NCBI RefSeq assembly: GCF_013283365.1
Contig: NZ_WBYM01000001.1
Location: 372,001-436,000 of the forward strand
DNA from: Marinobacterium sp. xm-d-530
Lineage (GTDB): Bacteria; Pseudomonadota; Gammaproteobacteria; Pseudomonadales; Balneatricaceae
Reading direction: 5' to 3'
Length of the DNA stretch: 64,000 nucleotides
Notes under the pieces: model-generated
What the model was told of the DNA's origin: nothing
The model's database searches: none
What the model saw: the letters and a program-made list of their open reading frames with translations, nothing else
Shown here: positions 35,824-47,506 of the stretch, piece after piece
Position numbering within the stretch: the stretch's first letter is position 1
How the letters are laid out: each line of letters starts with the position of its first letter
Translations under genes and position numbers: made by a program

Positions 35824-37935
35824 TTAGTTCTCTGCAGTTTCGTCCTCTTCAAGATCTTTCATTGAAAGCTTGATACGGCCGCGGTTATCGACGTCCAGTA
35901 CCTTAACTTTAATGACGTCATCCATGTTGATGTAGTCAGTTACTGCGTTCACGCGCTCTTTAGCGATCTGTGAAATGTGTACTAGACCATCTTTACCAGG
36001 AAGAATGTTAACGAATGCGCCGAACTCTTCGATGCGAACAACCTTACCTTCGTAGATCTTGCCGATCTCTGCTTCTGCAGTGATCGCAACAACACGGTCA
36101 ACAGCTGCTTGTGAAGCTGCTTTGTTGTCTGCGTAGATACGAACAGTACCGTCGTCATCTAGATCGATTGAAGCGCCTGTCTCTTCAGTAATAGAGCGGA
36201 TAGTTGCACCACCTTTACCGATAACGTCGCGGATCTTCTCTGGGTTCACTTTAAGCTGAGTCATGGCAGGAGCGTGGTCAGCCAGTTCTGGACGAGCGTA
36301 ACCGATCACTTTCGCCATCTCACGTAGGATGTGAACACGAGCGTCCAGTGCCTGTTCTAGAGCGATCTCCATGATCTCTTCAGTGATACCCGTGATCTTG
36401 ATATCCATCTGCAGTGCTGTAACACCGGCTTCGGTACCTGCTACTTTAAAGTCCATATCACCTAGGTGGTCTTCGTCACCCAGAATATCGGTTAGGACAG
36501 CGAAACGATCGCCCTCTTTAACCAGACCCATTGCGATACCGGCAACTGCTGAACTGACTGGTACACCCGCATCCATCATGGCAAGTGAAGAGCCACAGAC
36601 AGAGGCCATTGATGATGAACCGTTTGATTCAGTGATCTCAGAAACAAGACGCATGGTGTATGGGAAGGCTTCCTGAGTTGGAAGTACCGCAGAGACACCA
36701 CGACGAGCCAGACGACCGTGACCGATTTCACGACGACCTGCACCACCCATACGGCCAGCTTCACCAACAGAGTATGGAGGGAAGTTGTACTGAAGCATGA
36801 ATGGATCACGACGCTCGCCTTCAAGCGCATCGATGATCTGTACGTCACGGCTTGTACCCAGTGTACAAGTAACGATTGCCTGAGTTTCACCACGAGTGAA
36901 CAGAGCTGAACCGTGTACGTTTTTAAGAACACCCACTTCCACTTCGATTGGACGAACGGTTTTACCGTCACGACCGTCAATACGTGGCTGACCGCTAAGG
37001 ATACGTTCACGTACAGTTGCTTTCTCGATAGACGCGAATACTTTAGAGACTTCACCAGCGCCTGGTGCGCCCTCTTCACCTGTTGCAAACTGCTCTACAG
37101 CGGCATCGCGAAGTGCTTTAAGCGTGTCTTGACGCTCCATCTTGTCTGCTACTTGGAAGGCTGCTTCAACCTGTGCACCGAATGCAGCAGTAATCGCATC
37201 AGTCAGCGCTTCGTTTTTAGCAGCTGGCTGCCAATCCCACTTAGGTTTAGCGGCTTCAGCGGCAAATTCGTTAACGGCGTTGATAACCACTTGCATCTCT
37301 TGGTGAGCAAATAGAACCGCACCTAGCATCTCATCTTCGCTAAGCTCTTTCGCTTCTGACTCAACCATCAGTACCGCTTCGTTGGTACCCGCTACGACCA
37401 TGTCTAGTTCAGAGTTTGCTAGCGCTTCGTAGGTTGGGTTAAGGATGTAACCTTCATCTTCCGTGAAGCCCACACGTGCTGCACCGATTGGGCCAACAAA
37501 TGGGATACCAGAGATGGTGAGTGCTGCAGAGGTACCGATCATTGCAGCGATATCTGGATCAACATTCTTATCAGAAGAGACCACAGTACACACCACCTGA
37601 ACTTCGTTCATGAACCCTTTAGGGAACAGTGGACGAATTGGGCGGTCGATTAGACGAGACGTTAGTGTCTCTTTCTCAGTTGGACGGCCTTCACGTTTGA
37701 AGAAGCCACCAGGGATACGGCCAACTGCGTAGTATTTCTCTTGGTAGTGCACTGAAAGTGGGAAGAAGTCTTGTCCCTCTTTCGCTGTTTTTGCGCCAAC
37801 GACAGTACACAGAACCTGTGTCTTTTCGTTAACAGTAACCATAACTGCACCAGTCGCCTGACGAGCGACCTTACCAGTTTCGATCGTTACGGTGTCATTA
37901 CCGAACTGGAACGTTTTAGTAACCGTGTTAAACAT
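35824..37935 (-). CDS. pnp: Polyribonucleotide nucleotidyltransferase (PNPase)
   Basis: The 703-residue enzyme has two RNase PH domains (first about 10-240, second about 320-540), a KH domain with [12 protein letters not shown] (about 565) and a C-terminal S1 domain ([20 protein letters not shown]). It degrades RNA 3' to 5' with phosphate and is part of the degradosome. The 179-base leader after rpsO contains a long hairpin (GGGCCATAC/GTATGGCCC, about 38076-38100) that may be an RNase III processing site, as in E. coli pnp autoregulation. Confidence 0.96.
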   Translation of the reverse strand: MFNTVTKTFQFGNDTVTIETGKVARQATGAVMVTVNEKTQVLCTVVGAKTAKEGQDFFPLSVHYQEKYYAVGRIPGGFFKREGRPTEKETLTSRLIDRPIRPLFPKGFMNEVQVVCTVVSSDKNVDPDIAAMIGTSAALTISGIPFVGPIGAARVGFTEDEGYILNPTYEALANSELDMVVAGTNEAVLMVESEAKELSEDEMLGAVLFAHQEMQVVINAVNEFAAEAAKPKWDWQPAAKNEALTDAITAAFGAQVEAAFQVADKMERQDTLKALRDAAVEQFATGEEGAPGAGEVSKVFASIEKATVRERILSGQPRIDGRDGKTVRPIEVEVGVLKNVHGSALFTRGETQAIVTCTLGTSRDVQIIDALEGERRDPFMLQYNFPPYSVGEAGRMGGAGRREIGHGRLARRGVSAVLPTQEAFPYTMRLVSEITESNGSSSMASVCGSSLAMMDAGVPVSSAVAGIAMGLVKEGDRFAVLTDILGDEDHLGDMDFKVAGTEAGVTALQMDIKITGITEEIMEIALEQALDARVHILREMAKVIGYARPELADHAPAMTQLKVNPEKIRDVIGKGGATIRSITEETGASIDLDDDGTVRIYADNKAASQAAVDRVVAITAEAEIGKIYEGKVVRIEEFGAFVNILPGKDGLVHISQIAKERVNAVTDYINMDDVIKVKVLDVDNRGRIKLSMKDLEEDETAEN

Positions 37936-38075
37936 CGATTAACTCCTAGTAATTAACTATGTTCCGCGTCCCCTGATCTTCACTCTTTTAAAGCCAGTAC
38001 TCAGTTGAATTCAGTAAACTCAAGTGAGTACAGGCTGTCAGATCATTTGGTTTTGCGGAGGGTTTAAAGTAGAAA

Positions 38076-38100
38076 GGGCCATACTAAGTATGGCCCTAAC
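38076..38100 (-). promoter_or_regulatory. Hairpin between rpsO and pnp
   Basis: A 9-bp stem (GGGCCATAC/GTATGGCCC) lies 15 bases after the rpsO stop in the pnp leader. It is followed by only a short T-run, so attenuation or RNase III cleavage is as likely as termination. Confidence 0.55.
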
Positions 38101-38114
38101 TGGGTATCTAGCTC

Positions 38115-38384
38115 TTAGCGACGAAGACCTAGACGACCGATCAACTCAACGTAGCGAGTAGCATCTTTCTTCTTAAGGTAGTCCAGCAGCTTACGACGCT
38201 GGTTAACCATACGAATTAGACCACGACGTGAGTGGTGATCCTGCTTGTTCGCTTTGAAGTGACCCTGAAGGCCTTCAATGTTTGCAGTTAGAAGGGCAAC
38301 TTGAACTTCTGGTGAACCAGTATCGTTCTGACCACGACCGTACGCTGCAACGATTTCAGCTTTCTTTTCAACAGACAATGCCAT
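38115..38384 (-). CDS. rpsO: 30S ribosomal protein S15
   Basis: The 89-residue S15 starts at 38384 ([12 protein letters not shown]) after the ribosome site TAGGAGA; an in-frame start ten codons upstream is not used by the family. The sequence [13 protein letters not shown]-like region ([20 protein letters not shown]) and [21 protein letters not shown] are diagnostic. S15 binds 16S rRNA early in 30S assembly. It is between truB and pnp, the conserved order. Confidence 0.96.
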   Translation of the reverse strand: MALSVEKKAEIVAAYGRGQNDTGSPEVQVALLTANIEGLQGHFKANKQDHHSRRGLIRMVNQRRKLLDYLKKKDATRYVELIGRLGLRR

Positions 38385-38486
38385 TGTTTTATCTCCTATT
38401 AGCAATATGCACACAGCCTAGGCTGCGGGTTAAGTCGCGCAACACCGAGCATATTTTCAGTGAAGCGTCATACCCTTGAGGGTAAA

Positions 38487-39431
38487 TCAGTTTTCAGAGG
38501 TATCGAGTAGTCGACGAGCGCGTAATCGCCCCTCATCATCCACTTCAGCCATACCTAAGAATCGCTCTTCAGCAAAGAGTCTGACGAGGCCGCGCTCTGA
38601 GAATAAATCCCCTAAACGTTGCCCCTGCAGAAGACGATTTGCTAAATCTGCGGGTAATTCGATTGAAGGCAATGACTCCACTGCACTCCAGGGGGGCAAT
38701 AATAGCGCATCTAAACGCATTTGTATGCACTCTAACGACTGATCTGACTCACGATGTTGTGCAATCTCATTCAACTGTTCGAGTGTCAGCATTGCGCTTC
38801 GATCGTAGGTAGCCACGGCAAGCCGTCGCAACATACTGACATGCGCACCACAGCCAAGTGCCAGACCTAGGTCTTCGACGATGGAGCGAATATAGGTGCC
38901 TTTTGAACAGTGCACCTCAAGATCAATCTCATCAGCACGCAGATCCAGCAGTTTGATCTCGTAAATGCATACCTGACGCGGCTTAACTTCGACCTTTTCA
39001 CCTTTGCGCGCCAGCTTGTAAAGCGGCTGGCCATTGTGCTTTAAGGCCGAGAACATCGATGGAACCTGTTCGATTTCGCCAGAGAATTTGGCTTGAATCA
39101 GATCGTTTAACGCGTCTCGATCTAACTCAGGAACAGGCTTAGTTTCGATCACTTCGCCATCAGCATCACTGCTGTCAGTGCGAACCCCTAGCTTTGCCGT
39201 TGTGATATAGCGCTTATCAGAATCGAGAAGAAACTGTGAAAACTTAGTCGCTTCACCCAAACAGATGGGCAACATACCGGTAGCTAGAGGGTCTAGTGCG
39301 CCTGTGTGACCCGCTTTCGCTGCGTCATACAGACGTTTTACCTTCTGCAGGGCAGCATTCGAGCTGATGCCCTGAGGCTTATCAAGCAAAAAGACGCCGT
39401 CAATGCGGCGTCCTTTTTTACGTCGAGCCAT
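38487..39431 (-). CDS. truB: tRNA pseudouridine-55 synthase
   Basis: The 314-residue TruB has FLLDKPQGISSN and GHTGALDPLATGMLP with the catalytic Asp47, and a C-terminal PUA-like region. It makes the T-loop pseudouridine of all elongator tRNAs and acts as a tRNA chaperone. It begins one base after rbfA and is part of the rimP-nusA-infB-rbfA-truB-rpsO-pnp transcription unit. Confidence 0.95.
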   Translation of the reverse strand: MARRKKGRRIDGVFLLDKPQGISSNAALQKVKRLYDAAKAGHTGALDPLATGMLPICLGEATKFSQFLLDSDKRYITTAKLGVRTDSSDADGEVIETKPVPELDRDALNDLIQAKFSGEIEQVPSMFSALKHNGQPLYKLARKGEKVEVKPRQVCIYEIKLLDLRADEIDLEVHCSKGTYIRSIVEDLGLALGCGAHVSMLRRLAVATYDRSAMLTLEQLNEIAQHRESDQSLECIQMRLDALLLPPWSAVESLPSIELPADLANRLLQGQRLGDLFSERGLVRLFAEERFLGMAEVDDEGRLRARRLLDTSEN

Positions 39432-39432
39432 G

Positions 39433-39813
39433 TTAGCCCTCGTTATCTTCGAGACGGCGAGCCTTCTCGATCAAGCTCGTTAGGTGACGACCGCGATGAA
39501 TGCTCTCGTCATAATGGAAACGTAACGCCGGCATGACTCGCAGTGAGATGCCTTTTGCCAGTTCAGCACGAAGGAAACCTGCAGCCTGCTTAAGCACCTC
39601 TAGACTCTGCTTGGTCGCTTCCGCCTCATCCTGTTCACCCAGTGGGAGAACGGTAATGTAGACATCCGCATAGCCTAAGTCTTTCGCTACTTTGACGTGG
39701 TTAATCGTCACCATTCCAATGCGTGGATCTTTAATCTCACGCTGAATAAGGGTCGCCAAATCACGCTGGATCTGGTCCCCTACTCGGTCTGTGCGTTTAA
39801 AATCGCGAGCCAT
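39433..39813 (-). CDS. rbfA: 30S ribosome-binding factor A
   Basis: The 126-residue KH-type protein starts with MARDFKRTDRVGDQIQRDLATLIQREIKDPRIG, typical of RbfA, and has LRVMPALRFHYDESI near the end. It helps mature the 5' end of 16S rRNA. It follows infB by eight bases. Confidence 0.95.
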   Translation of the reverse strand: MARDFKRTDRVGDQIQRDLATLIQREIKDPRIGMVTINHVKVAKDLGYADVYITVLPLGEQDEAEATKQSLEVLKQAAGFLRAELAKGISLRVMPALRFHYDESIHRGRHLTSLIEKARRLEDNEG

Positions 39814-39821
39814 ACAACCTC

Positions 39822-42329
39822 TTAGATGGTACGTTGAACTTCAACTGTGTCGTAAACCTCAATCTGGTCGCCGACTTTAACATCGTTGTAGTTCTTCACG
39901 CCGATACCACACTCCATGTTCTGACGAACTTCGTTGACGTTGTCTTTAAAGCGACGCAGTGACTCAAGCTCACCTTCGTAGATAACGACGTTATCACGTA
40001 GGACACGGATGCGTTTATTACGGAAGATTGTACCTTCGATAACCATACAACCGGCAACCGCACCGATCTTAGGCGCACGGAAGACATCACGAACTTCAGC
40101 AATACCAACAATCTCCTCTTTGAACTCAGGAGAGAGTAGACCACTCATCGCCTGTTTCACGTCATCGATGATGTCGTAGATAACACTGTAGTAGCGAAGC
40201 TCCATCTCTTCACGCTCAACAATCGCACGCGCCTGAGCGTCTGCACGAACGTTAAAGCCGATTAGGATCGCTGAGGAGGCCAACGCAAGGTTAGCATCGG
40301 TTTCACCGATACCACCAACACCGCCAGAGACGATGTTCACTTTTACTTCATCGGTAGAGAGATCTTCTAGTGAGCTAGTCAGCGCCTCTAGAGAGCCTCG
40401 AACGTCGGTCTTAAGGACGATGTTAAGCGACTTAACTTCACCCGCTTCCATGTTCGAGAATAGGTTCTCAAGTTTCGCCTGTTGCTGACGCTGCAGTTTA
40501 ACTTCACGGTATTTACCCTGACGGAATAGAGCGATTTCACGCGCTTTCTTCTCAGTGGATACTACGGTGAAGTCTTCACCTGCATCTGGCGTTCCGTCTA
40601 GACCTTGAATCTCAACTGGAATCGCAGGGCCACCCGCTTCTAGCGGCTTGCCGTTTTCATCAAGCATGGCACGTACACGGCCGTAGTGAAGACCAGCTAG
40701 TACGATATCACCGCGCTTAAGGGTACCGTTTTGAACCAGTAGCGTAGCAACCGGACCACGACCTTTATCGAGACGTGACTCAACGACAACACCTGTACCT
40801 GGCGCATCTGGAACCGCTTCAAGCTCAAGAATTTCTGATTGAAGAAGGATCGCTTCAAGCAGCTCATCAATGCCCTGACCTGTTTTAGCAGAGACTGGAC
40901 AGAACTGAACATCGCCGCCCCAATCTTCAGGAATAACATCACGTTGAGCCAGCTCGTTCTTAACTCGATCTGGATCCGCTTCCTCTTTATCGACCTTGTT
41001 GACCGCAACTACAAGAGGTACACCAGCCGCTTTAGCGTGCTGAACCGCCTCTTCAGTCTGTGGCATCACACCATCATCTGCGGCAACTACCAGGACAACG
41101 ATATCCGTCAAAGAGGCACCACGGGCACGCATAGCGGTGAACGCGGCGTGTCCAGGAGTATCTAGGAAGGTCACCATGCCGTTGTCAGTCTCAACGTGGT
41201 AAGCACCGATGTGCTGGGTAATACCGCCAGACTCGCCAGAAGCTACACGTGTTGAACGGATGTAATCGAGCAGGGATGTTTTACCGTGGTCAACGTGACC
41301 CATAACGGTAACGACCGGAGCACGTGTCACAGACTCACCGCTGTGAGCGGCTACCGACTCCATCAACTCATCTTCGATCGCGTTCTCTACCATAGGCACC
41401 GCTTTGTGGCCCATCTCTTCTACCACAAGGATCGCAGTATCTTGGTCGATTGGCTGGTTGATGGTTGCCATCGCACCCATCTTGAACATCACCTTGATCA
41501 CTTCAGCCGCTTTGATCGACATCTTCTTAGCCAGATCAGCAACCGTGATGCTCTCTGGAATAGAGACTTCATGAACAATCGCAGTCGTAGGCTCTTTAAA
41601 GCCGTGCTGGTTATCGCCTTGACGCATTGGCTTACCACGACCTGGCTTACCGCCTTTACCCGGACGAGCGTTCAGCGTGCCATTACCACGACCTTTCGAC
41701 TTACGACGATCGTCGTTATCACGCTGGTTGTTACGGCGCTCATCGCGCTGCTTGTTCTTGTTGCGAGGATTTTCAGTTTTAGGTTCCGCAGCTGGTTTCT
41801 TCTCAACCGGCGTTTCAACCACTGGCTCAGGCTTAGGCTCTTCAGCTTTAACCGGTTCAGCGGCCTCTTTAACTTCTGCTTTTGGCGCTTCCACTTTAGG
41901 CTCTGCAGCCGTTTCAACCGCCACCTCTGGTGCCGCTTCAACGACCGGTGCTTCAACCTGTGGTTCAGGCGCTGCCACTGGAGTCTCTTCCACTGCTGGA
42001 GCTTCTGGAGCCTGTTCAATCTCTGTACGTTTCACGTAGGTACGCTTTTTACGCACTTCAACGTTAACGGTTTTACGACTGCCGGCACCGCCCACTTTCA
42101 GCGTAGAGGTTGTCTTACGCTTAAGCGTGATCTTCTTCGGTGCGCCAACGTCATCGGCATCTTCGCCGTGACTGCGTTTCAAATGGGCTAATAGCTGCTG
42201 ACGCTCTATCTCTGTGACAGTTGAATCGTTGGATTTACCTTCGACTCCCGCTTCCTGCATCTGTGTTAACAAACGCTCAACGGATACACCAACCACATCG
42301 GCAAGCTGTTTAATCGTTACTTCTGCCAT
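39822..42329 (-). CDS. infB: Translation initiation factor IF-2
   Basis: The 835-residue IF-2 has an N-terminal IF2_N motif ([18 protein letters not shown]-like, residues 4-21), a long Ala/Pro/Glu/Lys-rich linker (about 100-220), a second IF2_N region, a GTPase domain with G1 GHVDHGKT (about 342) and [13 protein letters not shown], and the C-terminal fMet-tRNA-binding domains. The repeat-like linker codons create long spurious antisense frames. It sits 28 bases behind nusA. Confidence 0.96.
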   Translation of the reverse strand: MAEVTIKQLADVVGVSVERLLTQMQEAGVEGKSNDSTVTEIERQQLLAHLKRSHGEDADDVGAPKKITLKRKTTSTLKVGGAGSRKTVNVEVRKKRTYVKRTEIEQAPEAPAVEETPVAAPEPQVEAPVVEAAPEVAVETAAEPKVEAPKAEVKEAAEPVKAEEPKPEPVVETPVEKKPAAEPKTENPRNKNKQRDERRNNQRDNDDRRKSKGRGNGTLNARPGKGGKPGRGKPMRQGDNQHGFKEPTTAIVHEVSIPESITVADLAKKMSIKAAEVIKVMFKMGAMATINQPIDQDTAILVVEEMGHKAVPMVENAIEDELMESVAAHSGESVTRAPVVTVMGHVDHGKTSLLDYIRSTRVASGESGGITQHIGAYHVETDNGMVTFLDTPGHAAFTAMRARGASLTDIVVLVVAADDGVMPQTEEAVQHAKAAGVPLVVAVNKVDKEEADPDRVKNELAQRDVIPEDWGGDVQFCPVSAKTGQGIDELLEAILLQSEILELEAVPDAPGTGVVVESRLDKGRGPVATLLVQNGTLKRGDIVLAGLHYGRVRAMLDENGKPLEAGGPAIPVEIQGLDGTPDAGEDFTVVSTEKKAREIALFRQGKYREVKLQRQQQAKLENLFSNMEAGEVKSLNIVLKTDVRGSLEALTSSLEDLSTDEVKVNIVSGGVGGIGETDANLALASSAILIGFNVRADAQARAIVEREEMELRYYSVIYDIIDDVKQAMSGLLSPEFKEEIVGIAEVRDVFRAPKIGAVAGCMVIEGTIFRNKRIRVLRDNVVIYEGELESLRRFKDNVNEVRQNMECGIGVKNYNDVKVGDQIEVYDTVEVQRTI

Positions 42330-42357
42330 AAATGGGTTCTCCTTTTCCGTTGTCTAA

Positions 42358-43851
42358 TTACTGCTGATCTTCTGCAAACCAAGGTGCACGCGCTGTCATA
42401 ATCAACTCACCTGCGCGCTCTTCGGTCATGCCTTCAATGTCTAGCAGCTCTTCAATAGACTGTTCTGCAAGATCTTCCATGGTAACCACACCACGGCTTG
42501 CTAATGTGTACGCTAGGGTACGTTCCATACCTTCCATAGTTAGGAGGTCTTCTGCTGGCTCTACATCGCCAAGTTGCTCTTCACCTGCAATTGCAAGGTT
42601 AAGCAGTGCATCTTTTGCGCGTTCACGAAGGGCGTCAACGATCTCCTCGTCAAACTCTTCGATCTCAAGCATTTCGTTAGCCGGTACGTAGGCAACTTCC
42701 TCAAGCGTGGTGAAGCCCTCAGCAACTAGGATCTCAGCAAGGTCGCTGTCGACATCAAGGTGCTTGATGAACAGATCCACTGTTTTACCCACTTCAGACT
42801 CGTGTTTAGACGCCGCTTCCGCTTCGCTCATCACGTTCAGTTCCCAACCAGTCAACTCTGCTGCTAGACGAACGTTCTGACCGGCACGACCGATCGCCAT
42901 CGCCAAAGCATCTTCATCAACCGCGACGTCCATTGAGTGAGTCTCTTCGTCCATAACGATCGAAGCGACTTCAGCAGGCGCCATTGCATTGATCACAAGC
43001 TGCGCAGGGTTGTCGTCCCAAAGGATGATATCGACACGCTCACCACCCAACTCATCAGAGACGGCTTGAACACGCGCACCGCGCATACCAACACAGGCAC
43101 CTACAGGATCTAGACGACGATCCTGAGTCTTAACAGCGATCTTAGAGCGAGCACCTGGATCACGAGCCGCTGCACGGATCTCAATCATCTGCTCGGCGAT
43201 CTCTGGCACTTCGATAGAGAAGAGTTCGATCAACATCTCGTTTGAAGTACGGCTAAGGATAAGCTGTGGGCCGCGACCTTCAGAACGAACTTCTTGAAGC
43301 ACCGCGCGAACACGCTCACCCATACGGAAGATTTCACGAGGTAGTAGGTTTTCACGTGGCAGAAGTGCTTCTGCGTTGTTACCCAGATCAACAATCACAT
43401 TGTCGCGAGTCACTTTCTTAACAGTACCCGCGATCAATTCGCCCTGGCGATCACGGTAAAGATCAACTACTTTAGCGCGCTCAGCCTCACGGACTTTTTG
43501 TACGATAACTTGCTTCGCTGTTTGAGCTGCGATACGACCGAATGCAACCGACTCAACCTGCTCTTCGTGGTAATCACCAGGCTGCAGATTAGTGTCGATC
43601 TCTTCTGCCTCTTGCATGGTCAACTCGGTACCCAGTGCAGGAACCGCTTCGTTATCCACAACCAACCAACGGCGGAAGGTGTCATAATCGCCCGTTGCAC
43701 GGTCGATAACCACTCGGATATCAGCTTCTTCGTCGTAGCGCTTCTTAGTGGCTGTTGCCAGCGCGACTTCAATCGCCTCAAAGATGACCGCTTTCGGGAC
43801 ATCTTTTTCGTTAGAGACGGCTTCAGCAACCAGTAGAATCTCTTTATTCAT
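42358..43851 (-). CDS. nusA: Transcription termination/antitermination factor NusA
   Basis: The 497-residue NusA shows the N-terminal polymerase-binding domain, an S1 domain ([21 protein letters not shown], about 132-152), two KH domains ([44 protein letters not shown]) and two acidic C-terminal repeats (about 365-490). It controls pausing, termination and antitermination. This is the full gammaproteobacterial form. Confidence 0.96.
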   Translation of the reverse strand: MNKEILLVAEAVSNEKDVPKAVIFEAIEVALATATKKRYDEEADIRVVIDRATGDYDTFRRWLVVDNEAVPALGTELTMQEAEEIDTNLQPGDYHEEQVESVAFGRIAAQTAKQVIVQKVREAERAKVVDLYRDRQGELIAGTVKKVTRDNVIVDLGNNAEALLPRENLLPREIFRMGERVRAVLQEVRSEGRGPQLILSRTSNEMLIELFSIEVPEIAEQMIEIRAAARDPGARSKIAVKTQDRRLDPVGACVGMRGARVQAVSDELGGERVDIILWDDNPAQLVINAMAPAEVASIVMDEETHSMDVAVDEDALAMAIGRAGQNVRLAAELTGWELNVMSEAEAASKHESEVGKTVDLFIKHLDVDSDLAEILVAEGFTTLEEVAYVPANEMLEIEEFDEEIVDALRERAKDALLNLAIAGEEQLGDVEPAEDLLTMEGMERTLAYTLASRGVVTMEDLAEQSIEELLDIEGMTEERAGELIMTARAPWFAEDQQ

Positions 43852-43883
43852 ATCAGTTCTTCGCTCCTAATAGTCAAAGCGGA

Positions 43884-44339
43884 TTAAAATTGCGGCACCA
43901 CATTGGCCCGATCGATCAGGTCATGCGGTAACAAATATTCGTGATCATCAACGACCAAAAGCACATCTTCGCCTTCGATGCCGTTAAGAATCCCTTTAAA
44001 CTTGCGACGCCCCTCAAACGGCGAGCGCAGACGCAGTTGAATCGTATGGCCAGCATACGCAGCGAATTGCTCTAGAGTGTAAAGGGGACGATCCATCCCT
44101 GGGGATGAGACTTCAAGGGTGTAGTTCTCTGAGATGGGGTCTTCTACATCCATCACAGCACTCACCTGCTGGCTAACGCGCGCACAGTCATCGACCGACA
44201 CTCCGTTAGGGCCATCTATATAGATACGCAACAGGCTATTTTTACCTGACGCGTTGTACTCCAGCCCCCAAAGCTCCAAATCTAAGCCCTGCACAACTGG
44301 ATCAATCAACTCTTGTAACAGCTTTAATTTTGCTGACAC
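43884..44339 (-). CDS. rimP: Ribosome maturation factor RimP
   Basis: The 151-residue protein contains [31 protein letters not shown] and [12 protein letters not shown], hallmark RimP segments. It begins with GTG at 44339. RimP acts in 30S assembly. It is the first gene of the nusA operon; terminators from the preceding tRNA lie just upstream. Confidence 0.94.
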   Translation of the reverse strand: MSAKLKLLQELIDPVVQGLDLELWGLEYNASGKNSLLRIYIDGPNGVSVDDCARVSQQVSAVMDVEDPISENYTLEVSSPGMDRPLYTLEQFAAYAGHTIQLRLRSPFEGRRKFKGILNGIEGEDVLLVVDDHEYLLPHDLIDRANVVPQF

Positions 44340-44363
44340 TGTTCACCTATAAATTTCAAAAAC

Positions 44364-44391
44364 AAAAAATGGGTCATATAGACCCATTTTT
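44364..44391 (-). terminator. Terminator ahead of rimP
   Basis: Stem AAAAATGGGTC/GACCCATTTTT with a T-run on both strands lies 25 bases before rimP. On the minus strand it is the second stop signal after the tRNA genes, or a leader attenuator of the nusA operon. Confidence 0.75.
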
Positions 44392-44462
44392 GACTTATCT
44401 ACCACCATGTACGGAAGGCAGATATCACTGTCTTCTGTTTGGACGCGGCCATCAAATAGCTA

Positions 44463-44486
44463 CGAAAAAGCCCCATAAAGGGGCTT
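44463..44486 (-). terminator. Terminator after tRNA-fMet
   Basis: On the minus strand AAGCCCC-TTTAT-GGGGCTTTTTC forms a strong hairpin with T-run, about 90 bases after the tRNA-fMet gene. Confidence 0.85.
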
Positions 44487-44574
44487 ACCAAACAAGGATG
44501 TAACATCCTAAAAGTGGTAGTAAAAACCCGTCAAAACTAGTCTTCAGGATTTTCACAAATACCCAACGTAAAGT

Positions 44575-44651
<77 letters not shown>

Positions 44652-44696
44652 TCAAAAACAGGTAAATTTTACGCTTCACCCACTGCGTTTACAACT

Positions 44697-44781
44697 TGGT
44701 GCCCAGAGCCGGACTCGAACCGGCACGTCCTAAGACACTACCCCCTCAAGATAGCGTGTCTACCAATTCCACCACCTGGGC
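44697..44781 (-). tRNA. tRNA-Leu (anticodon GAG)
   Basis: The 85-base class II tRNA has GCCCAGG/CTGGGC acceptor arms, D-region GGTGGAATTGGTAGACACG, anticodon loop CTTGAGG, a long variable arm and T-arm GGTTCGAGTCC, with CCA encoded. The order secG, tRNA-Leu, tRNA-fMet, rimP is conserved in related genomes. Confidence 0.95.
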
Positions 44782-44788
44782 TAAACTT

Positions 44789-45151
44789 TTAGTTGTCTCC
44801 TGCTGTTGGAATCTCTGATTCCGACACAACAGGCAGTTCCGTTGTTGACGCTTGCTCAACCTGGGCAGCCGCTTCAATCGTTGCAGCATCAGGGATACCT
44901 GCATCACCAACAGACGCGGCTTTCTCTCTCGCGAACACAGCCAAAACGAAGCTGGTTACAAAGATACCCGCAGCAAGAATGGCTGTAACGCGACCTAGGA
45001 AGCTACCGCTACCCTGGCTACCGAAAACAGTTTGAGAGGCACCACCACCAAATGACGCACCCGCTTCTGCACCCTTACCCTGCTGAATAAGAATCAGGCC
45101 GATAACCGCTGCTGCAAGCAATACGTGAATGATAAGAACGATGGTTTCCAT
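44789..45151 (-). CDS. secG: Protein-export membrane protein SecG
   Basis: The 120-residue protein has two membrane helices (about 2-21 and 52-70) and the diagnostic loop LIQQGKGAEAGASFGGGASQ before SQGSGSFLGR. SecG is the small accessory subunit of the SecYEG translocon. The C-terminal tail is Glu/Ala-rich and variable. Confidence 0.93.
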   Translation of the reverse strand: METIVLIIHVLLAAAVIGLILIQQGKGAEAGASFGGGASQTVFGSQGSGSFLGRVTAILAAGIFVTSFVLAVFAREKAASVGDAGIPDAATIEAAAQVEQASTTELPVVSESEIPTAGDN

Positions 45152-45228
45152 TCTAGCTTTAAACCTTAATTACGCACCGAAAACAGGGGTGCCATTTAAA
45201 AGAGGCGCAAATCTTACCCGAGCACCCG

Positions 45229-46578
45229 TCAAGATACAAGCGCCTGCAGCTCTTTTTCAACCTGCCCCGCCAGTGTCTCACAGACCTGATCCACCTCATC
45301 AAGATCGGAGCCTTCAACCATAACACGGACCACAGGCTCAGTCCCGGAGGGACGTAGCAATACGCGACCACGATCAGCCAAACGCGCCTCGGCTGCTGCA
45401 ACATGCTCTGCCACGGCTGGCGAAGATGCGATATCTACCTTCTTACCCAAGCGCACGTTGATCATCTTCTGCGGTAGTTTTTGCATACCGTGCTTCAGCT
45501 GATTAATCGTTTTGCCTGACTGCGCGACCGCTTTAAGCACCTGAACAGCGGCAATGGTCGCATCACCCGTCGGTAGAATATTACGACAGACAATGTGACC
45601 TGACCCTTCGCCACCCAAATTCCAGTCGTGCTCTGCGAGCTGCTCTAATACATAGCGATCGCCCACTTTAGCTCGCACGAACGGAATATCCATTTTTGCC
45701 AGCGCTTGCTCTAAACCAAGATTGGTCATCAGCGTACCAACGACACCGCCCTGCAACTCACCGCTCTGCTGTAACGCCTGGGCAATGATGAAGAGGATCT
45801 CATCGCCATCGACGATCTCTCCCTTATGGTCAACAAGAATCAATCGATCGGCATCACCATCTAATGCAATACCCAGATCTGCCTCTGCTTCGAGCACTTT
45901 AGCTTGAAGTGCTGCAGGCGCCGTCGCACCACACTGCTCGTTAATATTTAGGCCGTCTGGATCGGTACCAATCTCGATGACTGAAGCGCCTAGCTCAGCA
46001 AAGACCTTAGGCGCAATGTGATAACCAGCGCCGTTGGCACAATCAACGACAACCTTAAGGCCCGCTAAATTCAAACAACCCGCGGCAGTCGATTTACAGA
46101 ACTCTATGTATCGCCCAGCGGCATCATTGACTCGACGAACCTTGCCTAATTCGGCTGAGCTAACCGTAGTCATAGCCAGATCAAGCTGGGCTTCAATGCG
46201 CTCTTCGACATCATCTGGCAGCTTAGTGCCCGCCGAGCTGAAGAACTTAATACCATTGTCGTCATAGGGGTTGTGCGATGCACTGATCACAATACCGGCA
46301 TCAGCGCGGAAGGTACGAGTTAGGTAAGCGATCGCTGGCGTTGGCATAGGGCCTAGCAATAACACATCAACACCGGCGGCAGACAGGCCTGCCTCAAGCG
46401 CCGACTCAAACATATAACCGGAGATTCGAGTATCTTTGCCAATCAGGACTTTACTACGTCCTTCACGGGCAAACACACGACCCACAGCCCAACCGAGCTT
46501 CAACACAAAATCTGGGGTGATAGGAAAGGTTCCTACCTGTCCACGAATACCATCTGTACCAAAATAACGACGACCCAA
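45229..46578 (-). CDS. glmM: Phosphoglucosamine mutase
   Basis: The 449-residue enzyme has FGTDGIRG near the start, the phospho-serine loop [12 protein letters not shown] (Ser101), the metal motif DGDADR and the [14 protein letters not shown] phosphate loop. It converts GlcN-6-P to GlcN-1-P for UDP-GlcNAc, which also feeds the wbp pathway. It starts with TTG at 46578 after GGAAGGG, one base behind folP. The tpiA gene, common between glmM and secG in relatives, is not present. Confidence 0.95.
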   Translation of the reverse strand: MGRRYFGTDGIRGQVGTFPITPDFVLKLGWAVGRVFAREGRSKVLIGKDTRISGYMFESALEAGLSAAGVDVLLLGPMPTPAIAYLTRTFRADAGIVISASHNPYDDNGIKFFSSAGTKLPDDVEERIEAQLDLAMTTVSSAELGKVRRVNDAAGRYIEFCKSTAAGCLNLAGLKVVVDCANGAGYHIAPKVFAELGASVIEIGTDPDGLNINEQCGATAPAALQAKVLEAEADLGIALDGDADRLILVDHKGEIVDGDEILFIIAQALQQSGELQGGVVGTLMTNLGLEQALAKMDIPFVRAKVGDRYVLEQLAEHDWNLGGEGSGHIVCRNILPTGDATIAAVQVLKAVAQSGKTINQLKHGMQKLPQKMINVRLGKKVDIASSPAVAEHVAAAEARLADRGRVLLRPSGTEPVVRVMVEGSDLDEVDQVCETLAGQVEKELQALVS

Positions 46579-46579
46579 T

Positions 46580-47449
46580 TTAGATCCCTTCCTTTAAAAC
46601 GGCTTCCGTCATACGAACCATATCGACGGTTGCTAAAACATCATGCACACGAATAATTTTTGCACCGCGCTCAACCGCGAGCGCAACGGTTGCAAGACTA
46701 CCAAAGAGTCGCTGGTCAGCCTCACGATTAAGCACCTGGCCCACCATGGTTTTTCTAGAGGTGCCCGATAACACAGGCACGCCTAAGTCCAATAATTTAT
46801 CCAAGCGATTGAGTAACTGTAAATTATGTTGCAAGGTTTTGCCAAACCCAAAACCGGGATCTACGATTAATCGTTCTTTCGCAATCCCTGCAGCCATACA
46901 CCGATCTAACTGCTGATCGAGAAAATCCATCACCTCAGAGACCACATCGGCATACTCTGGCTGTCGCTGCATTGTCGCCGGGCTACCCTGCATATGCATC
47001 AGACAGATTGGCAGATCCGTTTTTGCAGCAGCCTCTAGCGCGCCTTCACGCCCAAGCGCTCTAACATCATTAATGAGACCAGCCCCTAGCTTGGCCGATT
47101 CTGAAATCAATTGAGCCGAGCTGGTATCGATGGAGACGACCACATCGATCTCGGCATTGATTCGTTCCAGAACAGGCAAAACGCGATCCATCTCCTCCTG
47201 CTCACTGACTTCAGCGGCACCAGGACGAGTCGATTCACCGCCGATATCAACAATCGTCGCGCCGTCGTTAACCATCTGCTGGGCATGCTGGAGCGCTTTA
47301 TCAATCGAGAGCGCAGAGTGTTGATAGAGGTGACCGCCATCCGAAAAGGAGTCAGGCGTCACGTTAAGAATACCCATTACCTGCGTTTTAGAGAGATCGA
47401 GTACTCGACCGGCACACTGTAGCTGCGTCACATTTCTACCTTTATTCAT
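46580..47449 (-). CDS. folP: Dihydropteroate synthase
   Basis: The protein contains [14 protein letters not shown] and [11 protein letters not shown], both DHPS signatures, and [14 protein letters not shown] at the end. It joins para-aminobenzoate to the pterin made by FolK. An ATG at 47449 gives 289 residues; an upstream GTG at 47479 lies within the ftsH terminator and is unlikely, while a GTG at 47431 has the best ribosome site (AAGGT), so the start is uncertain by a few codons. Confidence 0.93.
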   Translation of the reverse strand: MNKGRNVTQLQCAGRVLDLSKTQVMGILNVTPDSFSDGGHLYQHSALSIDKALQHAQQMVNDGATIVDIGGESTRPGAAEVSEQEEMDRVLPVLERINAEIDVVVSIDTSSAQLISESAKLGAGLINDVRALGREGALEAAAKTDLPICLMHMQGSPATMQRQPEYADVVSEVMDFLDQQLDRCMAAGIAKERLIVDPGFGFGKTLQHNLQLLNRLDKLLDLGVPVLSGTSRKTMVGQVLNREADQRLFGSLATVALAVERGAKIIRVHDVLATVDMVRMTEAVLKEGI

Positions 47450-47465
47450 ACACTCTGCAAACAAC

Positions 47466-47493
47466 GAAAAAGCCCTCACGAGTGAGGGCTTTT
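47466..47493 (-). terminator. Intrinsic terminator after ftsH
   Basis: On the minus strand AAGCCCTCAC-TC-GTGAGGGCTTTTT forms a hairpin with T-run, 14 bases after the ftsH stop. folP must be reached by readthrough or by a promoter within or after it. Confidence 0.85.
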
Positions 47494-47506
47494 GTGAATC
47501 ACGATA

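Noticed and set aside
41286-42191. 301-codon open frame antisense to infB
   Set aside because: It mirrors the Ala/Pro/Glu/Lys-rich linker of IF-2, has no ribosome site or recognisable family and an implausible composition.
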